DNA of 64,000 nt, from contig CBFIAU010000002.1 in assembly GCA_965660675.1 (NCBI GenBank), positions 186,001 to 250,000 of the forward strand, in the 5' to 3' direction. This document shows, in pieces, positions 1-8,902 of this stretch. Both the position numbers and the translations under genes were made by a program. Within the stretch, counting starts at the first letter, position 1, and the number at the start of each line of letters is the position of its first letter. Origin of the DNA: UBA12202 sp002691725. Its GTDB lineage: Bacteria > Pseudomonadota > Alphaproteobacteria > Puniceispirillales > UBA1172. The notes beneath the pieces are model-generated. The model searched no databases. It was not told the origin of the DNA and saw only the letters and a program-made list of their open reading frames with translations.

Positions 1-1206
1 TGCCTGATCAGTCATATTTTGATCCATATTTAGGTTAAGCAGCCCTAGCGGTTCAGCAATAATGCGCCTGACGCTATGGCGTGGATTAAAGGCGCTGTAA
101 GGGTCTTGAAAGACAGCCGATATCCGCCGCCGCATCGCTGTTGTCATGCGTTTCGGGTCAACTACATCACCTGCCAGCATCACCTCACCTTGTTGTGGCC
201 TCTCAAGCCCCAGCAACATTCGCGTTAATGTTGATTTGCCCGCGCCGCTAGTGCCAACAAGGCCGAGACATTCGCCGCGCCGCAATGTCAGCGAAACATC
301 GCGCAGAATAGGCTTATTCCTGTCCGCAATGCCAAACACATTAAACCCTGAAGCATAAGTGACGGATATGTGAGCCGCCGCCAGAATAATGTCCTGACCA
401 GCCTGATGATTTGGATCAGTGGCAACAGGTGGCGGTGCTATATCTAATCGGCTGGCTTCTATCAGCTGCTGACTTTGGTGATGGGTCAGGGTTTTGGCAA
501 AAGGCGGCGATGCGGCATGATCGACCAGCTTGCCTTGATCAAGAACATGGATTTGGTCAACGGTCTGGGCAAGGATAGCCAGATCATGACTAATCATAAA
601 TAGAGCCATGTCATCTTCATCAGCGAGCTGTTTTAGCAAGGCCAAAATCTCCGCCTGCGTGACTGTATCCAGAGATGTAGTTGGCTCATCCGCGATCAGC
701 AATTTGGGGCTGCCAATAATAGCCATGGCGATCATGACACGTTGGCATTGACCGCCTGAAAGCATATCAGGCAGGCTGTCAGGGGCGATAATCTCAGGGT
801 CTAGACCAACCCTTGTCAGGCTGTCTAATGCCATGTCATCGGCGACCACGCGGCTAACCCCAAGGGCTAATTCTGCCGCTTCGGCAATTTGTGCCGCCAC
901 TGGCTTGATCGGATTAAGCGCTAGTCGCGGGTCTTGAAAGATCATGGCTATATCGGTGCCGCGCCGATAACGCATGATCGCATCATCCGTTAAATCCACC
1001 GCCTCACCATTGATCAGCATGGTGCCGCTAATCTGGAAGTTGGGCGGTAACAGCCCCATCATAGCCAGAGATAGAAGCGATTTTCCAGCGCCACTTGCCC
1101 CGATCAATCCGATCTTGTCGCCATGCTCAATAGCCAGTGAGACAGATGCCAATAATGGCGTATCATGATGCGAAATGGATAGATTTTTGAGCGCCAGCAA
1201 TGTCAT
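1..1206 (-). CDS. Peptide-type ABC transporter, double ATPase (C-terminus cut by window edge)
   Basis: Two fused nucleotide-binding domains of the Dpp/Opp type that energise uptake through the two permeases encoded just upstream. Seen: a first Walker A (GASGAGKS, residues 36-43), signature LSGGQ near residue 150 and Walker B LLIADE; then a second Walker A (GTSGAGKS, near residue 318) and a Q-loop VFQDPYSAFNP close to the window start. The gene runs off position 1, so the second signature and the C-terminus are missing here. The start ATG at 1206 overlaps the stop of the upstream permease by 4 bp, the usual mark of coupled translation. Family assignment is firm; the actual peptide or other substrate is unknown. 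Confidence 0.9.
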   Translation of the reverse strand, partial: MTLLALKNLSISHHDTPLLASVSLAIEHGDKIGLIGASGAGKSLLSLAMMGLLPPNFQISGTMLINGEAVDLTDDAIMRYRRGTDIAMIFQDPRLALNPIKPVAAQIAEAAELALGVSRVVADDMALDSLTRVGLDPEIIAPDSLPDMLSGGQCQRVMIAMAIIGSPKLLIADEPTTSLDTVTQAEILALLKQLADEDDMALFMISHDLAILAQTVDQIHVLDQGKLVDHAASPPFAKTLTHHQSQQLIEASRLDIAPPPVATDPNHQAGQDIILAAAHISVTYASGFNVFGIADRNKPILRDVSLTLRRGECLGLVGTSGAGKSTLTRMLLGLERPQQGEVMLAGDVVDPKRMTTAMRRRISAVFQDPYSAFNPRHSVRRIIAEPLGLLNLNMDQNMTDQA

Positions 1207-2084
1207 TTACTGATATCCGTTTCCATATAGTTTGCCTGTCCTGACCGATAAGGGTCGAGGCGCTGACGTAAGCCCTCACCGATTAAATTGACGCCAATGA
1301 CGGTCAGCATGATGGTCAGCCCGGGGATAATCGCCATATGTGGAGCCAGCCCGATCATGGTTTGGCTATCGGCAAGCATCCGCCCCCAGCTAGGCGTCGG
1401 CGGCTGTGCCCCTAAACCAAGATAAGACAAGCCTGCTTCTGCCAGAATGGCCAATGAAAACTGAATACTGGCTTGCAGGATGATAACAGGGGCAATATTT
1501 GGCAAGATATGTTCGCTGGCAATACGCGGCAAGGTTTTGCCCGCCAGTCGCGCCGAATGGATATAGGTCATATGGCGCTGTTGCATTGCCGCCGCTCTGG
1601 TAATTCGCAGGAATACAGGAATGTTAAAAAGCCCAATAGCCAGCATAGCAATGCCAATACCAGCGCCAAATCCAGCGGTTAACAGCATCGCCATAATCAC
1701 CGCAGGAAAGGCAAATAAGACATCACCACCGCGCGTTAACACATGATCAAAAAACGGCTTATGGATAAGTGCCGCCATAAGCCCAAGCGGGATGCCGCCA
1801 ATCATGCCAATCATCACCCCAACCAGAGCTACCGACAATGTGACAGGTGTTGCCGCCATGATTTGTGAGAGGATATCACGACCAAAATGATCAGTCCCAA
1901 ACCATGCCGCCATTGATGGCGGTTGCATGCGGTTGCTAATATTCATGATGGCCGGATCAGCAGGTGTCCAGAAAAACGAAATCATGCCTGCCAAGCTGAT
2001 GATGCCAAGAATAATGCCGCCACTTATCAGATTGCGTCTGCCTGCTGATGTGATCAGAAATGGCGATTTTCTCCAAACCCTCAT
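1203..2084 (-). CDS. Peptide-type ABC transporter permease, DppC-like
   Basis: Inner-membrane permease of the binding-protein-dependent transport family, 293 aa, the usual DppC/OppC length. An N-terminal membrane helix (residues about 23-42) is followed by a periplasmic stretch with the GTDHFGRDILSQ motif typical of DppC-type subunits, then a bundle of helices and an EAA-type loop (SARLAGKTLPRIASEHILPN) that docks on the ATPase. The LSYLGLGAQPPTPSWGRML motif near the C-terminus is a DppC hallmark. It overlaps the DppB-like gene upstream and the ATPase downstream by 4 bp each. Substrate not deducible. Confidence 0.92.
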   Translation of the reverse strand: MRVWRKSPFLITSAGRRNLISGGIILGIISLAGMISFFWTPADPAIMNISNRMQPPSMAAWFGTDHFGRDILSQIMAATPVTLSVALVGVMIGMIGGIPLGLMAALIHKPFFDHVLTRGGDVLFAFPAVIMAMLLTAGFGAGIGIAMLAIGLFNIPVFLRITRAAAMQQRHMTYIHSARLAGKTLPRIASEHILPNIAPVIILQASIQFSLAILAEAGLSYLGLGAQPPTPSWGRMLADSQTMIGLAPHMAIIPGLTIMLTVIGVNLIGEGLRQRLDPYRSGQANYMETDISK

Positions 2085-3031
2085 GGTTTTGGTCTCCGCA
2101 ATCTAGGGTCGATAAGCGCATAGATCACATCGGTGATAAAGGTGACTGTGATAACGATCAGCACCATCATTAATATAATCGCTTCGACAAGGATAATATC
2201 ACGCTGTCCAATCGCCTGAACCATTAGCCGCCCCAAGCCAGGCAAGGTGAATACATTCTCAATAATGATTGCGCCTGCGATAAGAAATGAAAATTGCATC
2301 CCCATAATGGTGACAACAGGGATTAGGGCATTTCGCCATCCATGCCGCCATAGAGCCTGATCACGGCTTAACCCTTTGGCGCGGGCGGTTCGGATATAAT
2401 CTTGATGCGTGATTTCAATTAGCCCTGAACGCAACACCCTTAACAAAATTGTTGCTTGCGGGATGGCAAGCGCGATAGCGGGAAGCGTTAATTCAGCCAA
2501 GCCTTGCCATAAGCCTTTATCCCAGCCACTAAATCCGCCTGCTGATACCCAGCCAAGTTGAATAGCAAAGACAAAAATCAGTAAAAGGGCAAACCAGAAA
2601 TTAGGTAAGGCGATCCCGATCTGGCTCAAGAAAAGAATAACCCGATCACCCCACTTGCCCGCGCGCGCACCTGCCAGGAAGCCAAACGGTAAGGCGATCA
2701 TGACTGTAAAAAACAAGGCATAAATAGCCAGCGGCAAAGTTATCGCCATGCGGTGTGCCAATAGCTCTGCGACTGGCGTTCGGTAGGTATAAGACAGACC
2801 AAAATCACCTGTCAGCATGCCGCCCATCCATGCCAGATAACGTGACAAGGCATTGGCATTGAGGCCAAGCTCATCACGCAGCACGGTTAGCGTTTCTGGT
2901 GTTGCATTGATGCCAAGCATAGTTAAGGCAGGGTCGCCGGGGATGACCTCAAGCAAGGCGAAAATAATCACCGACGCGATGAATAAAGTTAACAATAACA
3001 CGCCAAGTCGGCGCAGTATAAATCCAGCCAT
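2081..3031 (-). CDS. Peptide-type ABC transporter permease, DppB-like
   Basis: Partner permease, 316 aa. It shows the DppB features: N-terminal helix, the VIPGDPALTMLG segment, the LGLNANALSRYLAWMGGMLTGDFG region, and an EAA loop containing RTARAKGLSRDQALWRHGWRNAL. C-terminal helices complete the usual six-helix core. It lies between the substrate-binding protein (45 bp upstream) and the DppC-like subunit (4-bp overlap), so the four genes read as one minus-strand operon: binding protein, B, C, double ATPase. Confidence 0.92.
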   Translation of the reverse strand: MAGFILRRLGVLLLTLFIASVIIFALLEVIPGDPALTMLGINATPETLTVLRDELGLNANALSRYLAWMGGMLTGDFGLSYTYRTPVAELLAHRMAITLPLAIYALFFTVMIALPFGFLAGARAGKWGDRVILFLSQIGIALPNFWFALLLIFVFAIQLGWVSAGGFSGWDKGLWQGLAELTLPAIALAIPQATILLRVLRSGLIEITHQDYIRTARAKGLSRDQALWRHGWRNALIPVVTIMGMQFSFLIAGAIIIENVFTLPGLGRLMVQAIGQRDIILVEAIILMMVLIVITVTFITDVIYALIDPRLRRPKP

Positions 3032-3076
3032 ATGTCATCATATACCTGATTTGGGCGCTAATTTGGAAAAAAGATA

Positions 3077-4609
3077 CTAGTTTTTCCAGTAAACACCCGT
3101 CATATCCATGGCCTGTGTCGGGGCATGTTGCCATATGCCCACCAAATCAGTTTTTGTAATACCGGCATTGGCCAGCTGAAACAGATAGACATTGACCTGA
3201 TCATCAGCAATATGGCGCTGTGCCTGATGTAATAAATCGCGGCGGTCAGCTGGATCAGTGGTTATATCCAGCTCTGCCATGATGGATTGAAACGGCGCGT
3301 TGTCATACTGAAAGTAATAATCAGGCCGGGCATAGATACCGATATCAAATGGTTCTGTATGGCTAACAATCGTCAGGTCATAATCTTTATTGCGGAACAC
3401 TTTTTCCAGCCATTGCGCCCATTCTAATGGCTCTAGTGTCACCTTAATACCAATCTGGCTGAGCTGTGCCATAATAATCTCACCGCCTCTGCGTGCATAG
3501 ACAGGTGGCGGCAAGCTGATCGTCAGATGTAAATCGGTAATCTCGGCATCTGCCAGCATTTGCCGCGCCGCCGCAGGGTCATATGGTGCGGCATTAGTCA
3601 GGTCGATATAATCCGGATGATGAGGGGCAAAATGTGATCCGATAGGCGTGCCATAGCCAAACATCGCACCATTGATAATATCCTGCTTATTGATTGCCAT
3701 CGCAATGGCTTGTCTAACCAGACGCTGATCAAATGGTGGGCGGGCATTGTTGATTGCTAAAATGGTCTCACCTTCGGTTGATCCATTGATTAATTTGAGC
3801 CGCGCATCCGTTGCGAGCATGGCGAGGTTTTCAGGTGCTGGAAAAACCGGAAATGCATCAATCTCACCTGTCTGCATGGCGGCCATAGCGGCAACAGGAT
3901 CAGAAATAAAACGAAAGGTCACTTGCTCTAGTGCCGCAGGCTTGCCCCAATAATCAGGATTTTTTTGAAGCAATATGCGATCACCCTTGACCCAGGATGT
4001 CAGCGTAAATGGACCCGACCCAATCGGCGACTGTTTGAGGTGATCGACATTGTTGGGGGCGATAATCACAGCATCCCCCCAAGCCAGTTTGAACAGAAAA
4101 TTACCATCTGGCTGGTTGAGATCAATGGTCAACTGATTTGGTGCGGTAACGGTGATTTGCGAAATCCCTTGAAACAGAGCTTTCTGCGCATTGGTCGATG
4201 TATCAGACCTGGCGCGATCAAGCGAAAATTTTACCGCCTTCGCATCAAGGACTGCGCCATCATGAAAGCGCATATCCGGATGCAAGGTAAATTGATAGCG
4301 CCGGCCATCATCTGATATGTCCCATGAAGCGGCCAGATGCGGGATGATATTACCATTTTCAGTAAACCGCGTTAGGCCTTCATACACATTCGCATAAAGC
4401 ACCTGATCAATCGCACCAGCAGCGGCGCTGGTCGGATCAAGATGCGGCGGTTCAAGCTGAAGCCCAATAACGGCATCTTGACGCGTCTCAGCATAAGCAG
4501 GTGCAGTCAATGCTGCCAGCAGTGCTGAGGTCATCATTAGACCCGTCATCAGCCCAATTATTCGAGCCCCGGCAACACTTGCAAGAAGTGAAAAAAATAC
4601 GCGCGTCAT
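3077..4609 (-). CDS. Extracellular solute-binding protein, family 5 (peptide-type)
   Basis: Periplasmic binding protein that delivers substrate to the adjacent permeases. 510 aa, normal for the family. A hydrophobic signal peptide covers roughly residues 8-40 with a plausible cleavage after APAYA. Family-5 features follow: LEPPHLDPTSA near the mature N-terminus, the YEGLTRF and GNIIPHLAASW segments, and the FHDGAVLDAKAVKFSLDRA motif. First gene of the operon, divergent from the Sdh-like cluster at 4758. Family-5 proteins bind peptides but also nickel, glutathione, opines or sugars, so the ligand is open. Confidence 0.9.
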   Translation of the reverse strand: MTRVFFSLLASVAGARIIGLMTGLMMTSALLAALTAPAYAETRQDAVIGLQLEPPHLDPTSAAAGAIDQVLYANVYEGLTRFTENGNIIPHLAASWDISDDGRRYQFTLHPDMRFHDGAVLDAKAVKFSLDRARSDTSTNAQKALFQGISQITVTAPNQLTIDLNQPDGNFLFKLAWGDAVIIAPNNVDHLKQSPIGSGPFTLTSWVKGDRILLQKNPDYWGKPAALEQVTFRFISDPVAAMAAMQTGEIDAFPVFPAPENLAMLATDARLKLINGSTEGETILAINNARPPFDQRLVRQAIAMAINKQDIINGAMFGYGTPIGSHFAPHHPDYIDLTNAAPYDPAAARQMLADAEITDLHLTISLPPPVYARRGGEIIMAQLSQIGIKVTLEPLEWAQWLEKVFRNKDYDLTIVSHTEPFDIGIYARPDYYFQYDNAPFQSIMAELDITTDPADRRDLLHQAQRHIADDQVNVYLFQLANAGITKTDLVGIWQHAPTQAMDMTGVYWKN

Positions 4610-4679
4610 GGTTATGCTTACCTTTTCTAAATTCCTGCTTATCTTTATAGTATTTTCAGGTTTCGTGAAGGGGTTTTTG

Positions 4680-4710
4680 TTGACATAATCATTTTTTATT
4701 CGAATATAAT
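4680..4710 (+). promoter_or_regulatory. Candidate sigma-70-type promoter for the Sdh-like operon
   Basis: A perfect TTGACA (4680-4685) and a perfect TATAAT (4705-4710) are separated by 19 bp, in an AT-rich stretch between the divergent peptide-transporter and Sdh-like operons. Both hexamers match consensus but the spacer is two bases longer than ideal. The -10 ends 47 bp before the sdhB-like ATG at 4758. Confidence 0.5.
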
Positions 4711-4757
4711 TAACATTAAATAATTATATTAAATATTTATCAATATCAGAGTTATTT

Positions 4758-5471
4758 ATGGAAACGTTAACCGTTCAAATTTGGCGTGGAGCTGAAACAG
4801 GATCATTTGCATCTTTTTCTGTCCCCAAGCGAGATAATCAAACCGTTTTAGATGTGGTGACGGAAATACAGCAACGCCAAGATCAAAGCATAAGCTATCG
4901 CTTTGCTTGTCGGGTAGGTGTCTGCGGGTCATGCGCCATGACCGTCAATGGCAAGCCGCGCTGGTCTTGCCGCACGCATATCAGTAGCCTGAAATCCTCA
5001 GTCATCACGATTGAGCCGCTTAAAAACATGCCGCGCATCAAAGACCTTGTGACCGATATGACAGGGTTCTTTGATAAATGGGGGCAGGCAGGAAATGTTT
5101 TTGAAAGTGATAAGACACGGCAAGATGCACCAGCTAAGGTTGATCCCTCATCACCTCAGCGCAAGGCGGCAAATGCCGCAATCGAGTGCATTAATTGTGG
5201 GATTTGTTATGCGGCATGCGATGTTGTCCGCTGGAATGATGAATATTTAGGCCCGGCGGCTTTGAACCGGGCATGGTCGCTGGTCAATGATGAACGTCAC
5301 ACGGGCAAGCAAGATACGCTGGCGGCGGCAATGGGGGCTGGCGGCTGCAGCAATTGTCACTCGCAAGGCAATTGTATGACCGCATGTCCTATTGGATTAA
5401 GCCCTACACGATCCATTGCAGGGCTTAAAAAGATGAGCTTGTTTAGCTTAATGGGAAAGCAAGATGGTTGA
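4758..5471 (+). CDS. Succinate dehydrogenase/fumarate reductase-like iron-sulfur subunit
   Basis: Electron-transfer subunit linking a flavoprotein to the membrane quinone site. 237 aa, typical length. The N-terminal plant-type ferredoxin domain has the 2Fe-2S cysteines C51, C56, C59 and C71. The C-terminal domain has CINCGICYAAC (C144, C147, C150, C154) and a second group C197, C200, C206, C210, which supply the 4Fe-4S and 3Fe-4S clusters. First gene of an operon with two membrane anchors (8-bp overlap to the first), the flavoprotein and class I fumarase. The order B-C-D-A is not the common sdhCDAB order, which suggests an accessory complex rather than the housekeeping complex II. Confidence 0.9.
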   Translation: METLTVQIWRGAETGSFASFSVPKRDNQTVLDVVTEIQQRQDQSISYRFACRVGVCGSCAMTVNGKPRWSCRTHISSLKSSVITIEPLKNMPRIKDLVTDMTGFFDKWGQAGNVFESDKTRQDAPAKVDPSSPQRKAANAAIECINCGICYAACDVVRWNDEYLGPAALNRAWSLVNDERHTGKQDTLAAAMGAGGCSNCHSQGNCMTACPIGLSPTRSIAGLKKMSLFSLMGKQDG

Positions 5472-5817
5472 AGCTAAGCTTTATATTCTGCAACGCCTAA
5501 CCGCGGCTTTTATGGCACCAATGGTGGTTGGGCATTTGTTGACTATTCTTTATGCCACGCGCGCCGAATTAACCGCCGCCGCTATCCTGGCGCGTGTCCA
5601 GTCATCACCATGGCTGATTGTCTTTTATACGGCATTTGTGGTTATGGTTGCTATTCATGCGCCGCTTGGTTTACGCAAGATTTTGGTGGAATGGGGACGC
5701 TTGCCAACGCGCGCCGCCAATCTGATAGCGCTTGTCTTGTTTGTGCTATTCCTGGGCATGGGATTGCGCGGGGTATGGGCATTGACCGGAGGCTCTATTT
5801 CAGGGGGCGCGATATGA
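5464..5817 (+). CDS. Sdh/Frd-like membrane anchor subunit (C-type)
   Basis: Small hydrophobic protein, 117 aa, with three predicted membrane helices (about residues 13-32, 50-70 and 82-106). Histidines H24 (VVGHLL) and H65 (AIHAPLGLRK) sit in helices, where heme b ligands lie in complex II anchors. It overlaps the Fe-S subunit gene by 8 bp and the next anchor by 4 bp (ATGA), so its role in the complex is supported mainly by position and topology. Anchor sequences diverge fast, so the call depends on context. Confidence 0.78.
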   Translation: MVEAKLYILQRLTAAFMAPMVVGHLLTILYATRAELTAAAILARVQSSPWLIVFYTAFVVMVAIHAPLGLRKILVEWGRLPTRAANLIALVLFVLFLGMGLRGVWALTGGSISGGAI

Positions 5818-6179
5818 TCACCCGGCAACGTCTGACAATCAGCTATATGGCCTTTATCTTACACCGTCTGTCAGGCATTGGGTTGATTTGTTTTCTGCCT
5901 TTCCATTTTTTGGTGTTAGGTCTGGGGCTTGAGGGTGAGGCGGCATTAGAGAATATGCTCGCCTATACGGATCAACCGCTGATCAAGCTGGGGGAATATA
6001 TATTGGTGGTTTTATTCAGCCTGCATTTACTGCTTGGCATTAGGGTGTTGATTATAGAATGGATGCCGTGGCCTGATCATGCTGATGGCCGGGGCGGACT
6101 GCGCGCTGGCTGGATTTTTGCGGCACTAGGCATAGCCCTGATCTTGGGGTGGATTTTTATTGATGGCGTCATGGCATGA
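5814..6179 (+). CDS. Sdh/Frd-like membrane anchor subunit (D-type)
   Basis: Second anchor, 121 aa. The start is taken at ATG 5814, which overlaps the previous stop codon by 4 bp; the frame is open further upstream but that part is antisense-like noise. It contains the HRLSGIGL motif (H17) seen in SdhC-type cytochromes, plus H31 and H71 in hydrophobic segments; three helices are predicted. With the 117-aa partner it probably holds heme b and the quinone site. Quinone type and direction of electron flow cannot be read from the sequence. Confidence 0.8.
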   Translation: MITRQRLTISYMAFILHRLSGIGLICFLPFHFLVLGLGLEGEAALENMLAYTDQPLIKLGEYILVVLFSLHLLLGIRVLIIEWMPWPDHADGRGGLRAGWIFAALGIALILGWIFIDGVMA

Positions 6180-6212
6180 CAGTTTTTCATGGAAATGAGT
6201 ATTGGAACGAGT

Positions 6213-7976
6213 ATGGAACAGATTAAAACTGATATTTTAATAATAGGTACTGGCGGTGCTGGATTATTCGCGGCGCTTCACGCTAAACAAGCCAATCCTG
6301 ATCTGCATGTAACTCTGGCCGTCAAAGGGCTGGTTGGCAAATGTGGCTGCACTCGCATGGTGCAGGGAGGATACAATGTTGCGCTGGCGGCAGGGGATAG
6401 CGTTGAACGGCATTTTATGGATACGATTGTTGGCGGCAAATGGTTGCCTAATCAAGAATTAGCATGGCGGCTATGTGAGACGGCGGTTGAACGCATCAAT
6501 GAGCTGGAAAATGAAGTCGGCTGTTTTTTTGATCGTAACGCAGATGGCAGCCTTCATCAGAAAGCCTTTGCTGGACAAAGTTTTGACCGGACGGTGCATA
6601 AATCTGATCTGACGGGGATTGAGATTATTAACCGCCTGATGGAAAAGGTCTGGGCAGCAGATGTTAATAAATTAGAAGAACATCGCGCTATAAAACTGGT
6701 GCGTTCCGCTGATCGGTCAGGCATTGCCGGAGCTGTTCTGATTGATATGCGAAGCGGTGTCTATCGTTATGTTGCGGCGAAGGCGGTTATGTTAGCCACG
6801 GGCGCCGGGCCTACGATGTATCGCTATCACACCCCGTCAGGGGATAAGACTTGTGACGGGCTAAATATGGCGCTTGATTTAGGATTAGGCCTGCGTGATA
6901 TGGAAATGGTGCAATTTCATCCCACAGGATTGCTTGGCGGCCCTGATACTCGGATGACAGGCACGGTGCTAGAAGAAGGCTTACGCGGCGCTGGCGGCTA
7001 TTTGCTGAATGGTGATAAAGAGCGGTTCATGTTCAATTATCATGATGCTGGTGAGCGCGCGACCCGCGATATTGTTAGCCGTGGCATCTATCAAGAAATG
7101 CGTGATGGCCGGACAACTCCAATGGGCGGCGTCTATATCTCAATGGCGCATCTAGGTGCTGATCATGTGGCTAAGAGCTTCCCCGGCATGGTCAAGCGCT
7201 GCAAGGATTGTGGATTTGATCTGGCTGGCGGATTGGTTGAGGTTGTCCCTACCGCGCATTACATGATGGGGGGAATATCATTTAACGCTGATGCTAGCAC
7301 GGCCATTGATGGATTATTTGCTGCTGGTGAGGATTGCGGCGGCGTTCATGGGGCGAACCGACTGGGCGGCAATGGCGTTGCTAATTCGACAGTCTTTGGC
7401 GGTATAGCTGGGGATAGTATGGCCGCCTATTTGAGGCAGAATAAAGGCTGGCGTGATGCTGATGCGAATGATTTAGAGCAAGCCATAGCAGATGCCGAAT
7501 ATCCTTTTACAAAATCTGGTGGTGATATCTTTCAGCTTAGGCAGGCATTGGCTGAAACGATGTGGGAAGATGTTGGCGTGATGCGTGATCAAGCAGGTCT
7601 GGATAGAGGCCTTGCGACACTTGCATCATATGCTGAGGCCATAAATGAGATGGGAATTAGCGGTCAAGATCATGCCTTTAATATGAGCTGGCATGAATGG
7701 CTTAATCTCAAATCCTTAATTCGAATTTCACAGGCGATTGCGTTGGCGGCGCGCGGCAGGGAAAACTCTCGCGGGGCGCATTATCGTGAAGATTTCCTTG
7801 ATACAGGCAGTTTAGAAGACTCAGCGAATACGGTTATTCACGCGACCGATAAGGGCTTGACGTTAACCCTTGAGCCAGTTGATTTCAGCATCGTTAAGCC
7901 CGGGCAAAGCCTGATTGATGATGATGCAGGCATACCGCCACCATCAGCACAATACCAAGAGGAGCTGACATCATGA
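6213..7976 (+). CDS. Succinate dehydrogenase/fumarate reductase-like flavoprotein subunit
   Basis: Catalytic FAD subunit, 587 aa from ATG 6213 (chosen because GGAA lies 5 bp before it; ATGs at 6189 and 6195 lack a good ribosome site). The dinucleotide motif IIGTGGAGLFAALHA is near the N-terminus; HPTG, ERATRDIVSRGI, HYMMGG and HGANRLGGNG correspond to substrate and FAD contacts of the family. Odd: the histidine that binds FAD covalently in SdhA/FrdA (before the VQGG-type motif) is a cysteine here (C46, in GKCGCTRMVQGG). L-aspartate oxidase also lacks that histidine, but the Fe-S and anchor genes argue for a membrane complex. It overlaps the fumarase alpha gene by 4 bp. Confidence 0.88.
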   Translation: MEQIKTDILIIGTGGAGLFAALHAKQANPDLHVTLAVKGLVGKCGCTRMVQGGYNVALAAGDSVERHFMDTIVGGKWLPNQELAWRLCETAVERINELENEVGCFFDRNADGSLHQKAFAGQSFDRTVHKSDLTGIEIINRLMEKVWAADVNKLEEHRAIKLVRSADRSGIAGAVLIDMRSGVYRYVAAKAVMLATGAGPTMYRYHTPSGDKTCDGLNMALDLGLGLRDMEMVQFHPTGLLGGPDTRMTGTVLEEGLRGAGGYLLNGDKERFMFNYHDAGERATRDIVSRGIYQEMRDGRTTPMGGVYISMAHLGADHVAKSFPGMVKRCKDCGFDLAGGLVEVVPTAHYMMGGISFNADASTAIDGLFAAGEDCGGVHGANRLGGNGVANSTVFGGIAGDSMAAYLRQNKGWRDADANDLEQAIADAEYPFTKSGGDIFQLRQALAETMWEDVGVMRDQAGLDRGLATLASYAEAINEMGISGQDHAFNMSWHEWLNLKSLIRISQAIALAARGRENSRGAHYREDFLDTGSLEDSANTVIHATDKGLTLTLEPVDFSIVKPGQSLIDDDAGIPPPSAQYQEELTS

Positions 7977-8902
7977 CAATAACCGCAGACCATATCGAAG
8001 AAGCGGCTTATCATATTATGAAAAAGGCCGCGATTGATATTCCTGATGACTACCTGACTGGAATTGAGGCCATGGCTGATAAAGAAACCGGTGATTTATC
8101 GGCTTTTGTTCTCTCAGCGATGCTGGATAATTATCGTGCCGCCACCGAAGATAGGCGGCCGATGTGCGCGGATACTGGCCTGCCGCGCTATTATGTCAAA
8201 ATTGGTGATAACGCCGATATGAAAAGCATGGTTGCGCTTGATGCGGCGTTAAGGAAAGCCACGGCAAATGCGACGCATGACGTGCCGCTGCGGCCAAACC
8301 GTGTGCATCCGCTTTGGCGAACTGAGCATAATAATAACCTTGGTATCAACGCCCCTGAGGTGGAATGGAGCTTTGAGCCAGATGCCGACTGGATTGATAT
8401 AACAACCGTTCATAAAGGCGGGTTATTTGGATCAGACTATCGCATGTTATTTCCGGGTGATGGTATTGATGGTATAAAGCGGTTTTTGCTGGATACATTG
8501 ATTGCTTTTGGCAAGCGCGGATTAGCATGTCAGCCTGCGATTGTTGGCGTTGGTATTGGCGGGTCCAAGGATACTTGTATGCAATTAGGCAAACAGGCGG
8601 CATGCTTGCGAGTTGTTGGTGACCGTAATCCTGACCCTGAGATCGCCAAACTGGAACATGAATTCAAAGAATTAGGCAATTCTATTGGCATGGGGGCAAT
8701 GGGATTTGTTGGCTCATCCATGGTGGTTGATTGCCATATTGAGGTTGGCTACACGCATACAGGCGGGATGCCAGTTAGTGTCCATACCTTTTGTCTGTCA
8801 TCGCGGCGGGCGACTGCTCGTATCCATAGCAGTGGTGAGATTACTTATCGCACTGATCCGAGGTGGTTTACCCCATATATGCGGCGGGAGGGGATCACAT
8901 GA
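7973..8902 (+). CDS. Class I (Fe-S) fumarate hydratase / tartrate dehydratase-type, alpha subunit
   Basis: N-terminal half of a two-subunit oxygen-sensitive hydro-lyase, 309 aa, close to TtdA/FumA-N length. Likely 4Fe-4S ligands are visible: C65 (PMCADTGLP), C186 (GLACQPAIVGVGIGG) and C274 (HTFCLSSRRA). The gene overlaps the flavoprotein upstream by 4 bp and the beta subunit downstream by 4 bp. Next to a succinate/fumarate-type dehydrogenase the simplest substrate pair is fumarate/malate; mesaconate or tartrate are alternatives in this family and cannot be excluded. Confidence 0.88.
   Translation: MTITADHIEEAAYHIMKKAAIDIPDDYLTGIEAMADKETGDLSAFVLSAMLDNYRAATEDRRPMCADTGLPRYYVKIGDNADMKSMVALDAALRKATANATHDVPLRPNRVHPLWRTEHNNNLGINAPEVEWSFEPDADWIDITTVHKGGLFGSDYRMLFPGDGIDGIKRFLLDTLIAFGKRGLACQPAIVGVGIGGSKDTCMQLGKQAACLRVVGDRNPDPEIAKLEHEFKELGNSIGMGAMGFVGSSMVVDCHIEVGYTHTGGMPVSVHTFCLSSRRATARIHSSGEITYRTDPRWFTPYMRREGIT

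Noticed and set aside
5610..5813. N-terminal extension of the second anchor subunit
   Set aside because: It overlaps the first anchor gene over its length, has no ribosome site, and the ATGA junction at 5814 is the natural start.
6189..7976. L-aspartate oxidase
   Set aside because: The missing FAD histidine resembles NadB, but the gene is embedded among Fe-S and membrane-anchor subunits of a complex-II-like enzyme.
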